Assembly (NCBI GenBank): GCA_009823395.1
Contig: CM020507.1
Coordinates: 8,734,001-8,798,000, forward strand
Direction: 5' to 3'
Length of the DNA stretch: 64,000 bases
Source: Thamnaconus septentrionalis
Taxonomy: Eukaryota; Chordata; Actinopteri; Tetraodontiformes; Monacanthidae
Part shown: positions 41,357 through 53,639 of the stretch, piece by piece
Position numbering within the stretch: the first letter of the stretch is position 1
Layout: each line of letters opens with the position of its first letter
Translations under genes and position numbers: made by a program
The notes under the pieces: model-generated
Databases searched by the model: none
What the model saw: the letters and a program-made list of their open reading frames with translations, nothing else
Told to the model about the DNA's origin: nothing

Positions 41357-44300
41357 ATGTTCGTCACCAACATAAGGAAAGAGTTTTATGAAGTTGTTTT
41401 GAATCAGGTAAGTCAGACGAACTTCCCTATCAAGGCGAACATACGCAGCTAAATCGTATTTACTAGTAAATTACTTTGCTAGATAGTAAAACTGATATTC
41501 TTAGACGCTACGGCAGCCGGTAAATCGCACTAAAGGCACACGACTTTGCTTCCAGAGAGTTGCGCTCCTGGTGGCGTCAGACGTCGACGCTCTCTGCGCC
41601 TGTAAAATCCTCCAGGTAAGAAAAGCTCATCTCGCTTCAGAACCCGGGTTTCTGAAACCTTCAGACTATTCAGCTATTCCGTGTACACCCATGGTTGTCA
41701 TCTGCCAGATCCCATTACTGCTAAATATATTTTTCAAGCCAAGACTTTGGCTTCGCGCACTGACCGCTCGGTAACTTTCACAGTGACTTGGTCAATATTT
41801 CCATGCTGGCCTGTCAAACTTCAGATGTGGCAAAAGTATTCGTACTGTGTACTTTAGTAGAAGCATGTGTACTTTTAAAATACTCTGGTAAAAAATAAAA
41901 GTGCTGGTTCAACTCCTTTACTCAAGTAAAAGTAAGTAAGTGAAGCACAAGTTCTGAAATGTACTTAAGTAAATGTGATGTGGGTTTTTTTTTTGGTTTT
42001 TTTACGTTACATTTGTTGATAAGCTGAAGTATTTGCATATTTTGAACACAAAAGCAACAAGCATGTTTTTCCAGGTAGTGGAAAGTTCAGATTTGTGTTT
42101 ATTATTTTGTTAGTTTTCACCTCTGTCAAACAGCAACAGTTATAAAGGTAACATTAAATTTAATCCAACATTTCCTTCATTTTGGTTTGATTTGATTTGA
42201 CTCTGGTACCTTGGATAAATGCCCCTCGTCTGCACCCACATCCTTTGTGTTGATGTGCTGGAGGTGAAGTGGGGTGACTGAGATGGTGGACTGGGAGAGA
42301 CAGTGAATATATGGATGCTGAGGCTGGAACTGACAGCCTGGAGCCCTAGAGGGAGACCAAAGAGGAGATTCTACAAGTAGTTTCAGAGGACAGGGTGGAT
42401 GAAGGGAGCAGCCCCAGATGCAAAGAAAAATAAAAATGTATTTTTCTTCTTCCTCCCTCCTTGCAGGCGTTGTTCCACTGCGACCAGGTGCAGTACACGC
42501 TGGTGCCTGTTGCAGGCTGGCAGGATCTTGGCACTGCTTTCCTTGAACACAAAGAGCAGGTACGATCAAATCCCTCCGATGTAATGGCAGAAAATGTCGT
42601 GGCCCCGTGACTGTGCTGCTGCCGAGCTATCGCTCCACACTAATTGTGAGACTGTTGTACTACTGTTTGTAGTTCCGCCACTTTGTTCTCATCAACTGTG
42701 GGGCAAATGTCGACCTTCTGGAGATGCTGCAGCCTGACGATGACACAATCTTCTTCATCTGCGATACCCACAGGCCTGTCGACGTGGTCAATGTTTACAA
42801 CGATACGCAGGTGACGGAAAACGATGGCATTTAGCAGACTTTGGGAAATTCACTTTTAATATTGCGTTGCCTTATTGAAACACTGTTCTGCTCCAAAGCG
42901 TGTTGGCGATTAAACTTTCAGCTCCTCAAAGCCGCAGCTCCATTTTCACTCTCTCAACACGTGTCCCTCTCAACAACTCTTCCGCAGATCAAGCTGCTCA
43001 TCAAACAGGACGACGATCTCGGCGTGCCCGCCTACGACGACATCTTCCGGGACGAAGACGACGAGGACGGCGGCGATTCCGGGAACGAGAGCGACAACGG
43101 CTCGGAGCCGTCCGGGAAGCGCAGGAGATACGACGAAGTACGTGATGGAGGAAAAAAAACGCACAAAAGAATCTGTTCAGAGTTGTCGTCCGCTTGTCTT
43201 TAATGTTGTGTCACCCTGTCCTGACGCGGCAGGGTGCCGTTGAGCGGAGAATCGAAAGACAGAGAGAAAAGAGAGAGTGGGAGGCGCGAAGGTGAAGTTT
43301 TAATTTGTTTCATTGTTTGCAAGAAGGGACATTGTCGCCACTTTTGATTTACTTATGATTGTGTGTTTGTTTGTTTTTTTTTTCCCAGGAGGGAAATCTT
43401 GTTTGAGTATGAACAGTATGAATATCATGGCACCTCGGTAAGTCCACATTTTAACTCGCCATCAATTTAGTGGACTGAAAAATGTGAAATTTGTTTCTCT
43501 TGTTAATTATTTTTGAATGAATTTCTGAAAACAAATTTTATCTTGCGTGTTTGGTCAGGCGTCCCTCATGCTATTTGAGCTGGCATGGGTTTTAACTAAA
43601 GACACCAAAGACATGCTCTGGTAAGGGACGGACCTTAACAACCCCCTGAAAAAAACAAAAAAAAAAAAAACAGATTTGGTTTTTACATTTTGACTTTGTT
43701 TGCAGGTGGGCCATTATTGGACTGACAGACCAGTGGGTACACGATAAAATAACACAGTAAGAAATTCTTCTCTTTAAAGTGCTGCAATTAACTCAATGGC
43801 ATGCGTTTGGCTACACAGTGGGGTTCCTCTGCTTGTCTTTCATTTTCTTTTAGCATGAAGTATGTCACAGACATCGCCACGATGCAGCGACACGTTTCTC
43901 GACACAACCATCGCAACGAAGACGACGACAACTCGCTGTCCATCGACTGCATGAGAATCTCATTTGAATACGAGTATCCTTTCATGGCTTTTGTCTCGTC
44001 ATGATGTTTTTATTTGAACTGCAACTCTGTAGTTTCCCCTGACTCCCTGTCCTCAGCCTCCGTCTGACCCTCTACCAGCACTGGTCCCTGTACGAGAGCA
44101 TCTCCAACTCCTGCTACACGTCGTGCAGCTTTAAGCTCTGGACCATAAACGGGCAAAAGAAACTTCAGGAGTTCTTGGCGGACATGGGGTGAGCTGGAAG
44201 GGAGGAGGAAGGAGTTTGGGTATAAACGAAAAGAAAAGGTGTGAACCTGTGTACAGTGTGAGATGTTTTCCTGCTGCCGTTGAACAGGCTGCCTCTGAAG

Positions 44301-45607
44301 CAAGTGAAGCAGAAATTCAACTCCATGGACACGTCAATCAAAGAGAACCTCCGGGACATCATTGAGGAGTCCTCCAATAAATACGGGTACCTATTTATTG
44401 GTCATGAATACATACCTGTATTTATGTGTTCGGTCATAACTTCAAAAATGCACCAAGTAGAAACTTCTGGCAGACGTTCTGGGTTTTTTCTCCCTCCCTG
44501 TACCTCCTTTTCAGAATGAAGGACATCCGAGTCCAGACGTTTGGCGTCCACTTTGGTTTTAAAAACCGCTTCCTGGCCAGCGACATGGTGCACGCCGCCG
44601 TCGCCCTGCTGGAGAGCACCGAGAAGGACGAGAGCGACAGCGACAACTTCATCAAGGCCCTCGACTCGCTTTCCAGGTTCGTCTCAAGGGTCTGAAACTT
44701 TTTTTCTGCTGACACTAAGGATGCAAATTATTGATTAATTCATTAAACGTTAGTTGATTTAACTTATCGATCAATTAACTGAAAAGTGGCAATTTTTTCC
44801 TGATAACCTAAATTTCACTGTTAAAAATGTTCAAGCCTGAACATTTATCCTCTGACTTTAAGTTGACTTCTGATGTGTCACATTTCAACTATTTATTTAT
44901 TTATTTATTTATTTTTTTTAAAGTTGTTTAAAAGTAACTTGTTCTTGTTATATTATGACCATCACAGTATCTACAGGTGAATTGCTCTTTCCTGCCACTC
45001 ACTATTGATATTAACTACTTAAAAAATGTTCAATTAATTGTGACTAATTTAATTTAATCGATTCAATTCTTAATTGATAATCAATTAAATGTTTACATCC
45101 CTAGCTGAAACTGATTTCTTTAAAAATTGTGTGTTGTTTTTTTTTTATAGCGTAGCTGTTTTCACTTAGAGCCTGTATGTGTTAAGATTGCAAGACGTCA
45201 GCCGATCTCTCATTTCCTGCGCAGGAGCAACCTCGAGCGTCTGTATTCGGGCATTGAGCAGGCCAAGAAGAAGCTGATGGCCGTCCAGCAGACGGTCGCC
45301 AGCTGCATCTCGACCAACCTCATCCTGTCCCAGGGACCGTTCCTCTACTGCTACCTCATGGAGGTACCAGAGTGTGTGGGGACCTGGGTGGTGGTCCAGG
45401 CGCTCAGATCAGATCAGGTCTTCTGATTGTCCTCTGCTTTCATTTGAAGGGAACTCCTGACGTGAAGCTCTTCTCCAAGCCCATGGCCTTGTCTCTCCTC
45501 TGCAAGTACCTCCTCAAGGCTTTTGTGTCCTCTGTGAGTATTTAAAAGATAAAGAACCCAACTTGCTCTGAAAGTCTTTCCTTGTCCTTGTGAGACTTTT
45601 TTTCACC

Positions 45608-45646
<39 letters not shown>

Positions 45647-46481
45647 CAAGACGAGAAACAAACGCTGCAAACTGCTTCCCCTCATCATGGCGGCTCCCAA
45701 GGATGTGGAGAAGGGCACCGTCCTCCTGGTGGGGATCCCACCAGAGTCTGAAACATCTGACAAGAAGAAGTGAGGCCCGACCCACATTTTTCTGCCGTGA
45801 ATAATTGTTTAGTCTGACCATGAATCTGAAAAGAACTTTCCACTTCTTGTGGAAGCCATTCAGTTATCATTAAAATAGAAATGTTGTTCACACCTGCTAC
45901 AATGATTTGGTATCTTGTAAAAGATGTTGGGTTTTTTTCTCTGTTATGTCCCAGCTTCTTTGGTCGGGCGTTTGAGAAGGCTGCCGAGAGCACCAGCTCC
46001 AGAACTCTCCACGACCACTTCGACACTTCTAGTGAGTCACTTTGTGGAAACTTTGGTGAAAATCTTTAATTATTGAGAGAGACCGAATTCCATCCAATGG
46101 AATGTGGCCAAGGAGTCTGACCATAAAAACAATTCATTCATTCATTCATTCATTCATTCATTTATGAAAGAGTCCTTGGCCATCTTTTTCTTCTTTCGTC
46201 GTTGGCTGTTATTTCTTCATCACACAGTAGGGGGCAGCCTTGTCTTCAGCTCCTGACGGGCCTCGCTGAGCTGAACTTGTGATTCCGCAGGCAGACAGGC
46301 TGCGTGATTAGGAAAACCAAACCATTTAAGCTTTCACCTTCTTCCTTTAATGCTAAATTATACGATTTATTCACATGTTGCCAGCTCACGTGTGTCTGAC
46401 TGTTTTTCTTTTGCAGTCATCGAGCTGAAGACGGAGGACAGGACCAAGTTTCTGGATGCGCTCATCACCCTCCTGTCATGA
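41357..46481 (+). CDS. cdc45: Cell division cycle 45, CMG helicase subunit
   Basis: Eighteen exons: 41357-41407, 41556-41615, 42467-42559, 42673-42810, 42988-43137, 43233-43291, 43389-43437, 43559-43620, 43706-43756, 43854-43973, 44057-44188, 44288-44386, 44515-44676, 45225-45363, 45450-45533, 45651-45769, 45955-46031, 46417-46481 (1,710 nt, 569 aa; human 566). CDC45 binds MCM2-7 and GINS to form the replicative helicase. Landmarks: [19 protein letters not shown] start; DHH-phosphoesterase-like segment [32 protein letters not shown]; acidic linker (residues about 105-130); [51 protein letters not shown]-terminus [10 protein letters not shown]. All splice sites are GT-AG and in phase. Confidence 0.97.
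41835..41990. repeat. Interspersed repeat in cdc45 intron 2
   Basis: The stretch (gtactttagtagaagcatg, aaaatactctggtaaaaaat, ctcaagtaaaagtaagtaag, gaaatgtacttaagt) consists of reiterated ACTTnAGTAAAAGTA-like words, a pattern widely seen in teleost introns. The family is not assigned. Confidence 0.45.
44716..45106. mobile_element. AT-rich MITE in cdc45 intron 13
   Basis: Inverted ends 'ctaaggatgcaaattatt' and (reverse complement of the right end) 'ctagggatgtaaacattt' bound about 390 bp of AT-rich sequence that includes an (ATTT)n run at 44890-44915. It is non-coding. A fragment related to its left part is in plpp5 intron 5. Confidence 0.6.
45608..45646 (+). repeat. (TGT)13 at the cdc45 exon 16 acceptor
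   Basis: Thirteen TGT units run to within four bases of the AAG acceptor at 45648-45650, replacing a normal polypyrimidine tract. Confidence 0.92.
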
Positions 46482-46730
46482 GGGAGATGGACGTAGCCAC
46501 GGATGTTGTTATATTTGATAAATGGAAAGGTTTTCACTGGGAGTGCAGTGTGAAAATAAGTTCATTTGTTTTTTGTGTCTTTTTTTGTTTACACTATTGT
46601 AAATTCATCTTGTAAATGCTGGTATGTCTTGATTGCTTTTAATATCATAGGTTTATCTTTTATTTCTGTTGTTTGTTTGTGTGTATGTGTACCTTTTATT
46701 GTTGCCTTTTTATCACTTTTAAACATGTTA

Positions 46731-46736
46731 AATAAA
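46731..46736 (+). terminator. cdc45: cdc45 polyadenylation signal
   Basis: AATAAA about 250 bases after the stop codon, giving a short 3' UTR. Confidence 0.75.
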
Positions 46737-47225
46737 TCATAATGAGTTTACTTAAGTGGGCTTGCTGCTTTACACACAATCAAAGTCCTATTACAGCAAC
46801 AAATGTAACGCAAACTGATTTGTTTTTCATTACTCCCCTACCAGGCACTGTGATGTTCCAATGGACCAGGTCTTTAGTGAAGCTTTTCAGGATGCGGATG
46901 AGAAAAAAGGAACGCTTTGTTTCTTCGTAATATCTGCAGTCATCTGGAAAAACTCAACATGTTAGTAAGAAATGTGGCAGCCTTTCTTCTTGTTCCCATG
47001 AGAGGTGCGGACGTGCACTATTCTTTATTAGCATCACCTCCTCACTAATCAGGCAAAGCCTCTTGTCGTAATTTCTAAATTTCAGCGAAGATGTTTTTTT
47101 TAAATCAGGAGGTTCCTATGGAGACTCGTGACAACAAGGTCCGTGTTTAGCCGTCAAAGGAAGTTAAAATTCTCTCGTGTTGTAACACAAAGATCTGGCA
47201 GTCGCTGCGTTTCCCTCTCGGTTTA

Positions 47226-47343
47226 ATGGCCGGTTTCGCTGACGCATTACCTGTGGACGCATTGAATTTCATGAGAAATGATGAGATGCTTAATGAACTT
47301 AACATCCTTCACCTGGAGCTCTGCCAGCAGCAATGGGTTAAAG
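47226..47343 (+). other. Orphan exon-like ORF, unidentified
   Basis: An ATG opens 39 codons (MAGFADALPVDALNFMRNDE, then a Leu/Glu/Gln-rich helix-like segment ending CQQQWVK). The frame ends exactly at a consensus splice donor AAAG|GTGAGT. It has the shape of a first coding exon. I do not recognise the protein and found no convincing downstream exon before cldn5. It could be a first exon of an unannotated gene, a relic, or chance. Confidence 0.3.
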
Positions 47344-47645
47344 GTGAGTCCTGGGACCCTGGCCCACATTGGTAGAATCTGGGCCAGGCCCCCTGGTGGT
47401 GGCTCAGAGACAACCTGGACACGTGAGGCCTGAACTGCCCTCGGGGGAGTCATCGAGATCACTATCGCTGCAGGATCAGGATGAGACCGTGACCCTCAGA
47501 GAGGACATGTGTTTCGCTGGTCTGTACAGGAAGATCCAAACTTAGCACCGAGACTAAACTATGGACATTCTCTGCTGAGCTGAACAAACGGCTGTTTCAA
47601 GGTGCCAAGATGTGCTGAGGTTTCTCCTGCTCCATCAAAATGTGA

Positions 47646-47960
47646 CAGAGTCACCAACCTTTTTGAACCTGAGAGCTTCTTCATGGCTACTGAGTCATAT
47701 GAAGAGCTACCAGTTTGCTACACTCTACTGAAATCAGAAGCTTTCTCACTTATTATCATTCATGATAAGGCTCTATGTGAAGACACTTATCATATTAATT
47801 AGTTCTCAATAATTATCATCACTGACTCAAAATGGTTGTATAAAATTGGGTATTATACGCAGCTCAATGAATTGTGCTATATTTAGAACAGGTCCCTGTG
47901 GGCTACTGGTGGTCCCTGGGGGCCACCTGGTGTCCACGGGCCACGTGTTGGTGACCCCTG
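47646..47960. mobile_element. hAT-like MITE, second family
   Basis: The left end CAGAGTCACCAACCTTTTTG and right end (reverse complement) CAGGGGTCACCAACACGTGG are inverted repeats. The interior is non-coding. The flanking 8-base duplication is not evident, so the insertion is probably old. Confidence 0.6.
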
Positions 47961-50900
47961 GTCTAAAGAATGTCTCGCTGCCTCACGTCAGCAACTGGTT
48001 AAGAGCTTACTAACTTACATCATCATGTTGTTTACAGTCAACGGTCATGTCGAGGGTAAATACCACTTGTTAAGGAAGCAATTAGCTTGTACAAACTGTT
48101 TCTCTGATGTTTGTCGTCATCTTGATGGCAGCCTGTGTTTATTCCCCTCTTCTTTAGTTTCTTAAACAGTTCCATTGCCCTCTGTCCCTAAGAGACGTTG
48201 AATTATAATTATCAGTACGCAGTGATTGTCGCTTTTTGGAGCTGTGAAAATATCATATCTTTTTTTTTCCCCGCCAAGTTTTTGTGTGTGCTGAAAGTTG
48301 CTCAACCTCAGCCGAAACTAGACGTAAGGTTCTGATCTGATCTGATCCCTGCTCCTGTACAGGTTCCATCCAGGAAGCCTGACTTAACTGAGGCTAAGCT
48401 TAGCTTAGCTTAGCTTAGCAGAAATAATGACACTGTGACTTGTTTCCCTCAGTCCTGCCCATCTATCTTGAACACTGATTGTAACAGTCTGATCCCCTCA
48501 AACACTGTGCAGCATTCACAGCGACGGCAAAAGTTATTCCGGCTTGTTTTTCTAGTAATTTTCTGACCTTCAGTCCTCTGCGACGTCCTCGGCAGTGAGA
48601 TTGCAAGAGTTCTGTAATTTGTCCATATATATATTCTGCTGGTATTCGTAATGTGCCAAGCCGAGACCGACTGGTATGTCAGTGCGCAGTATTCCACTAT
48701 GAAACAGAAACAGAATAGTTCAAATCTGCTCGGAGTTTGATCAAGCTCTCAGAGTTTGAGGCGAAGTTTTCTCTTTTCTGGTGGTCTGCTGGTCTGCTGA
48801 TGTTATTTTTTGTTGTTTTATATATAGATTGTTTTCCTGGTTTTATTCCAGCCAAACTGTGCTGAAAGGAACTTTTTTGCCGATAGCAGCGAGGAGCTGA
48901 GGATGCTCAGACTGTGTTGTTTTTTTGTACTGTAATACACCTGGCATAATTATGTGTATGCGTCAGTTGTAAAGCTCATATTTACTAAATTAACTCTTCT
49001 GTTCCCACCAAACTCTCATGTTGTCCAAACACAATCCAGGCACAACAGTATCTCTGAGCTGTTTGATCACCCGACACACAACCTGGTGGTTGGACACAGT
49101 CGGCCGTGACGTCAGTGTTGGTCCTCCTGTGAGATCCACCTGCCAGAACCATGGCTGGCCCGCTGGCTGAGCCTCCTCCCCTCCGCTATCAATCACTCTG
49201 CTCTGCATCCCCCCACTTGCACCTCTAGTGAAGTGGGGCCACTGCCCTTTCTGCCGCGCTGCTTCTGAGGAATGTGGCGAGCAAGCGACCCAGCACACAC
49301 ATGCGCGTGCACACACGCACATATTTTGATGTACAGAGTGGAATTTTTGATGGCCTTTTACTAGAATAGTCTGAGTGAGCTGCTGGATGAAACTTTTTGT
49401 CGCGTGATGACAAAAATACTTTTGTGATCTTCGCAATTGGTTTTATTCCACAGACAATATGAATGTGTTTATGCTTAAGACTGTAAGAATATTATGTATC
49501 TCATTTAAAAAAGGATCAATGAAACATGTTTGATGGACTTGAATTTGGAAATCACTAAAGTTAAGAGATTCATTTAACCACGATCGAAGTTGAAATGTCT
49601 CATGTAATGAGTGTTGTCGCATGCATGCACTGTTGCACATCCATAGATGGTAATATTGGCTGACACTGACCTGCTGGCTGTAAAATACAGTAGCTCTTTC
49701 ATTGTAGTTTTTTTTAAGTAATAAAGAGGAAAAACAGTCATTTTGTCAATAAGTATTTTTTTCAGTGGGGCTGCATCTCTCAATTATAATTGCAATTATT
49801 CACACATTGCAATGTCTGTTTTGATTTCACTGGTTGTGCAGGTTGTACTGGTTTTCACTCACTTCATCAACTTCCAACTATTTATTACACACAACCAGAA
49901 TCTTCATCTATAAACATATTTTTCTAAAATTTGTAAAAAAAAAAAAAAGAAAATTATGTTGATGATGAATTTGTTGATTTTAAAAATCTATTGCTATTTT
50001 GAATACGCAGTAGAGTCTAATCAGCATGCGTAGGTGCCAGCACATGTCCTGTAAATAATGAAACATGCGTTGGTCGGTTTCACTTGTTTTTCTCCGTCTG
50101 GCTCGAACACTCACATAGGATTAGTTTGAGTGGCCGGACAGAGACAATACAGCCCACAGCTGAGTGTCTCTGTCTGTGTCCTCACCATGTGGTGAGAGGA
50201 TGCTCTCACACGCACTCGCACACGTCTCACACACACGCACATGCACACACACACACCCATGAATTTATAATATGTACCGTCGAAACAGCACAAAGAAATT
50301 GGGACTCGGCCAAAGCCGTGATATTTTTCTCACTCCCAATCTGTAATTTTGTGCCTTGTTGGTGCTGCTGGCAGCCTCACGTCAGCCTGTCATCTCACAG
50401 ATGCCCTTAATGATCTCAGCCGCTGTGATCTTTAACCTGTCACAGTTGGGGTGTTTCTCTGTATTCAGGCCCCTCGCTTATTGTTTTTAAATGCTTTCAG
50501 GCAAAAGGAATGAGGACTACCTGGAAAACATTAGCGTCCACGTGTCTAAACTGTGCTGACCAGAAGTAAAAGTATTAAAAGCACAGTAGCTTTTTGTGAT
50601 TGAGGATCCATTTTCTATTTTTCATTTTTTGGTGTACCATATATTTCTTAATTTTATTATATATAAAAAATAATGCTGTCGTCCTCTCTTATGAAAGTTC
50701 ACACTCTTTTAAGTACAGTTGTTTATGAAAATGACCATCAAAAGTAACAAACAGCAACTCGTGCTCCTTTGGGTTTTTGCCATTGCGGACTTTTGTAATC
50801 CACCTTGACAAACTGCAGGTGATGTGCAGACACAAGAGGCTGCAGCTTTCTAATTTAAGACTGAGAGCAAATACACCTCCCACTGTTTGCTCTCCAGTCG

Positions 50901-51504
50901 CAGTGGGCAAGCGCTCAGCTGGGAGGTCAGTCAGTCCCATTGAATCCAGTTTAACGCACCGAGGGGCTGGCGAGAAAACAGGAGGAGGCCTGGCCGAGAG
51001 CACAACGCAGCAAGTTTCTGCACGGTGGATCAGTCACGCTGTTCCCGCTTCGTCAATAAGTCGCTCTGCAATTTAAATTCTTCATCGGCGCACTAATGTC
51101 CCAACAGCAATTACAGGGGAAGGAACTCAGACGGAAAAATTTCTTGTCTGATTATTATTGTTCTACAGTTTCCCTGCAAGGTGCGCTTCATTCAAACAGT
51201 GCAAAGTCATGTTATCTCGTTTTGTGCATTTTGGAACACCTGTGTGACTGTTCTAATGGTGATGATGATTGATATAGCCAACATTTATTTCAAATCTAAT
51301 CGAGCTTAAAATTAACATTTCCAGTTGCATTGCAAAAGAGAAAAATACCATCCTCCCACTGATTGCAAAAAGTGGTGCGCTGCAAGAACAGTTAAGTAAT
51401 GGTCAGCTGCAAACCTACATGTTATTTTTACTTTCATCTCAAAAGGGAGTGAGTGAGATTGCATACATTTTGCAAAGCATGCCAAATCAGAAATGTCTCC
51501 TGCT

Positions 51505-51541
51505 CCCAGCCAGACACTTCTCAGACAAGTGTCTGGCTGGG
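51505..51541. repeat. Perfect 15-bp hairpin
   Basis: CCCAGCCAGACACTT (51505-51519) and AAGTGTCTGGCTGGG (51527-51541) pair perfectly around a 7-base loop. No U-run follows and it is not part of a recognised gene. Confidence 0.7.
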
Positions 51542-53607
51542 TGTCGGGCTCCCTTTTTATCTCAGCAGAGGGTCGTCACTCACTACTTTTGTCTGATCCC
51601 TGATTACTGATTAAGTGTTGCATTGAAATACTTCATTATTCCTCAAACTGAGCTGTTCTTGATCTGGATCTCCTCTTATTTTTTTTTTTTTTTAAATGAA
51701 ACTCACCAAAGACCAGGCATTTAGGATTAAAGTATTTTCTCAAGCAAGAAAAAAAGAAGTAAATGATGGGCTTTTCTCTCAACACTGACCAAATAGAGAC
51801 AATAGAGATATGAGTAGAAAATATCCTTCTTCTTCTTTTTTTTTTGCATAATATGGGAATTGACTTTTACTGAATCCTCATTGTTTAAAACCTTTGTTAA
51901 CTGTGTACTTGCTGCCTAACAATGGAATGGAGTAATACCTTTTATACACCTTAAAAACACAAGCTTCAATCCTGTGGCAGGCCTTCATAGATCGGCCGTA
52001 TGTCTCATAAAGTGCAAAGTTGCATTTCACCTTTTAATGGCCTAAAGTGTATATCTTTAAGAAACCAAACCACCACACTTCATTTACACAAAATTACACA
52101 CATCCCTTTTCCTCCTCCTCTTCCTCCTCCTCCTCCTCCCACACACCCTCTTTGTTCCTTCCTGTTTCCTGTTCCGCTGTCCACTGCACTGCAGGCCCGG
52201 TCATGTTCCTGGGCTATGACTAAAACCCATGAGACTGTAAACTTTCGGACCAAACAGGAGAAAATAACATTGCGTGTGTGTTTTTTTTCCCCTCTAACCT
52301 CTAACCGTGTCTTTTTAATTGTTTCTCACACAAACAGCTTGTGGGTCTCACACAAAGCCACTTTTGTCTCCACGTTTAACCACCTGCTGACTCTTGGCTT
52401 TAGCATGTATGAGTAAGCTGCGCCCAGCAGGGACTTCGGTGGAAGGTATGCACCTGCTGGCCCTGATTTTGGCGGCAATGTTTATTGAAGAAATCAATTG
52501 TATCACTGACTCACACACACTGCTACATGGATTGTTTTCTTTTCTGACACCAAGTCGAACAAACCAAAAAGCCAATGCGCAGCCGATACATAATGTTTGT
52601 TGCGAGGAGGTCGGCAGAGGTGTTGTGTGTCGTGACCCGCATCAAATGCGGTGGATTCTGCTCCGTTGAGATCCCGCCTGCTCGGTCAAGGAAGGTGACT
52701 TTTCAACTTGTCTGACCCAAGAGGCCAGAATCAGAGTTCAGAGTTCATGCCAGCAGAAATGAGTCATGGCTCAGTCTAATCTCAACCCACTAGTGGTGCG
52801 TGGTCTTTGGTGATGGAAGGAAGAATGTGAAATCCGACCAACATGACCTTAACCGCGTGGACCTCTCACCGCTGGCCAGGGGGGGTCAAGTTCAGATGCC
52901 TCTGTCGATGATGTCATCTGCATCCCTGACATTTTTTTCATATTCTAAAGCACCATCATACAGCATATTGTTACTACTTATAGAGCTGCGGTCATGACAA
53001 CAAACCAGAACTGGTCAATGGACACAATTTTGAGACGTATGATAACCTACCCAGCTGAAAGCTTTACTAGAATTGTAATGTACAGGGACACCACACAAGA
53101 AATGGAAAGAGGGAAGTCCTCTTATCCGATATACATTATACGTTCACAACCAGTCAAAAGTTTAGACACATACTTCTGATTAATGGGTTTTCTTTTATTT
53201 TTATGAGTATTTACATTGCAGATTGTCACTCAAGGCATCAAAACTATGAATGAACACATATGTAATATGTATTAAACAAAAAAATGTGAAATAACTCGAG
53301 TTTTATATTTTAGATGATCTAGAATAGCCACCCTTCATATAAAATATTTCAAAATTTCAACTGGTCGTGTACATGAGAACTTAACGGTGTTCCTAACATG
53401 ACGGGTCGCGTTATACCCACTATATCCGTGTTTGTGTATTGAGTTTTGTATTTTTATCGCGCAACATTTCCGCCAAAGCCCACGCGATCTCTTAAACTCA
53501 CGCAAAAGTGAAACGAATGTAATTCTCCTGCCCAATGTCATTTTGCTGTGATCATTAGGGGCTTCATGTCAACCCCTCATCATTTGTCAGACTGGTGTGC
53601 ATCCTCA

Positions 53608-53639
<32 letters not shown>

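Noticed and set aside
46224..46236. CTCF-like motif in cdc45 intron 17
   Set aside because: Twelve of 13 core positions match, but it is isolated and within an intron, so it was left out of the feature list.
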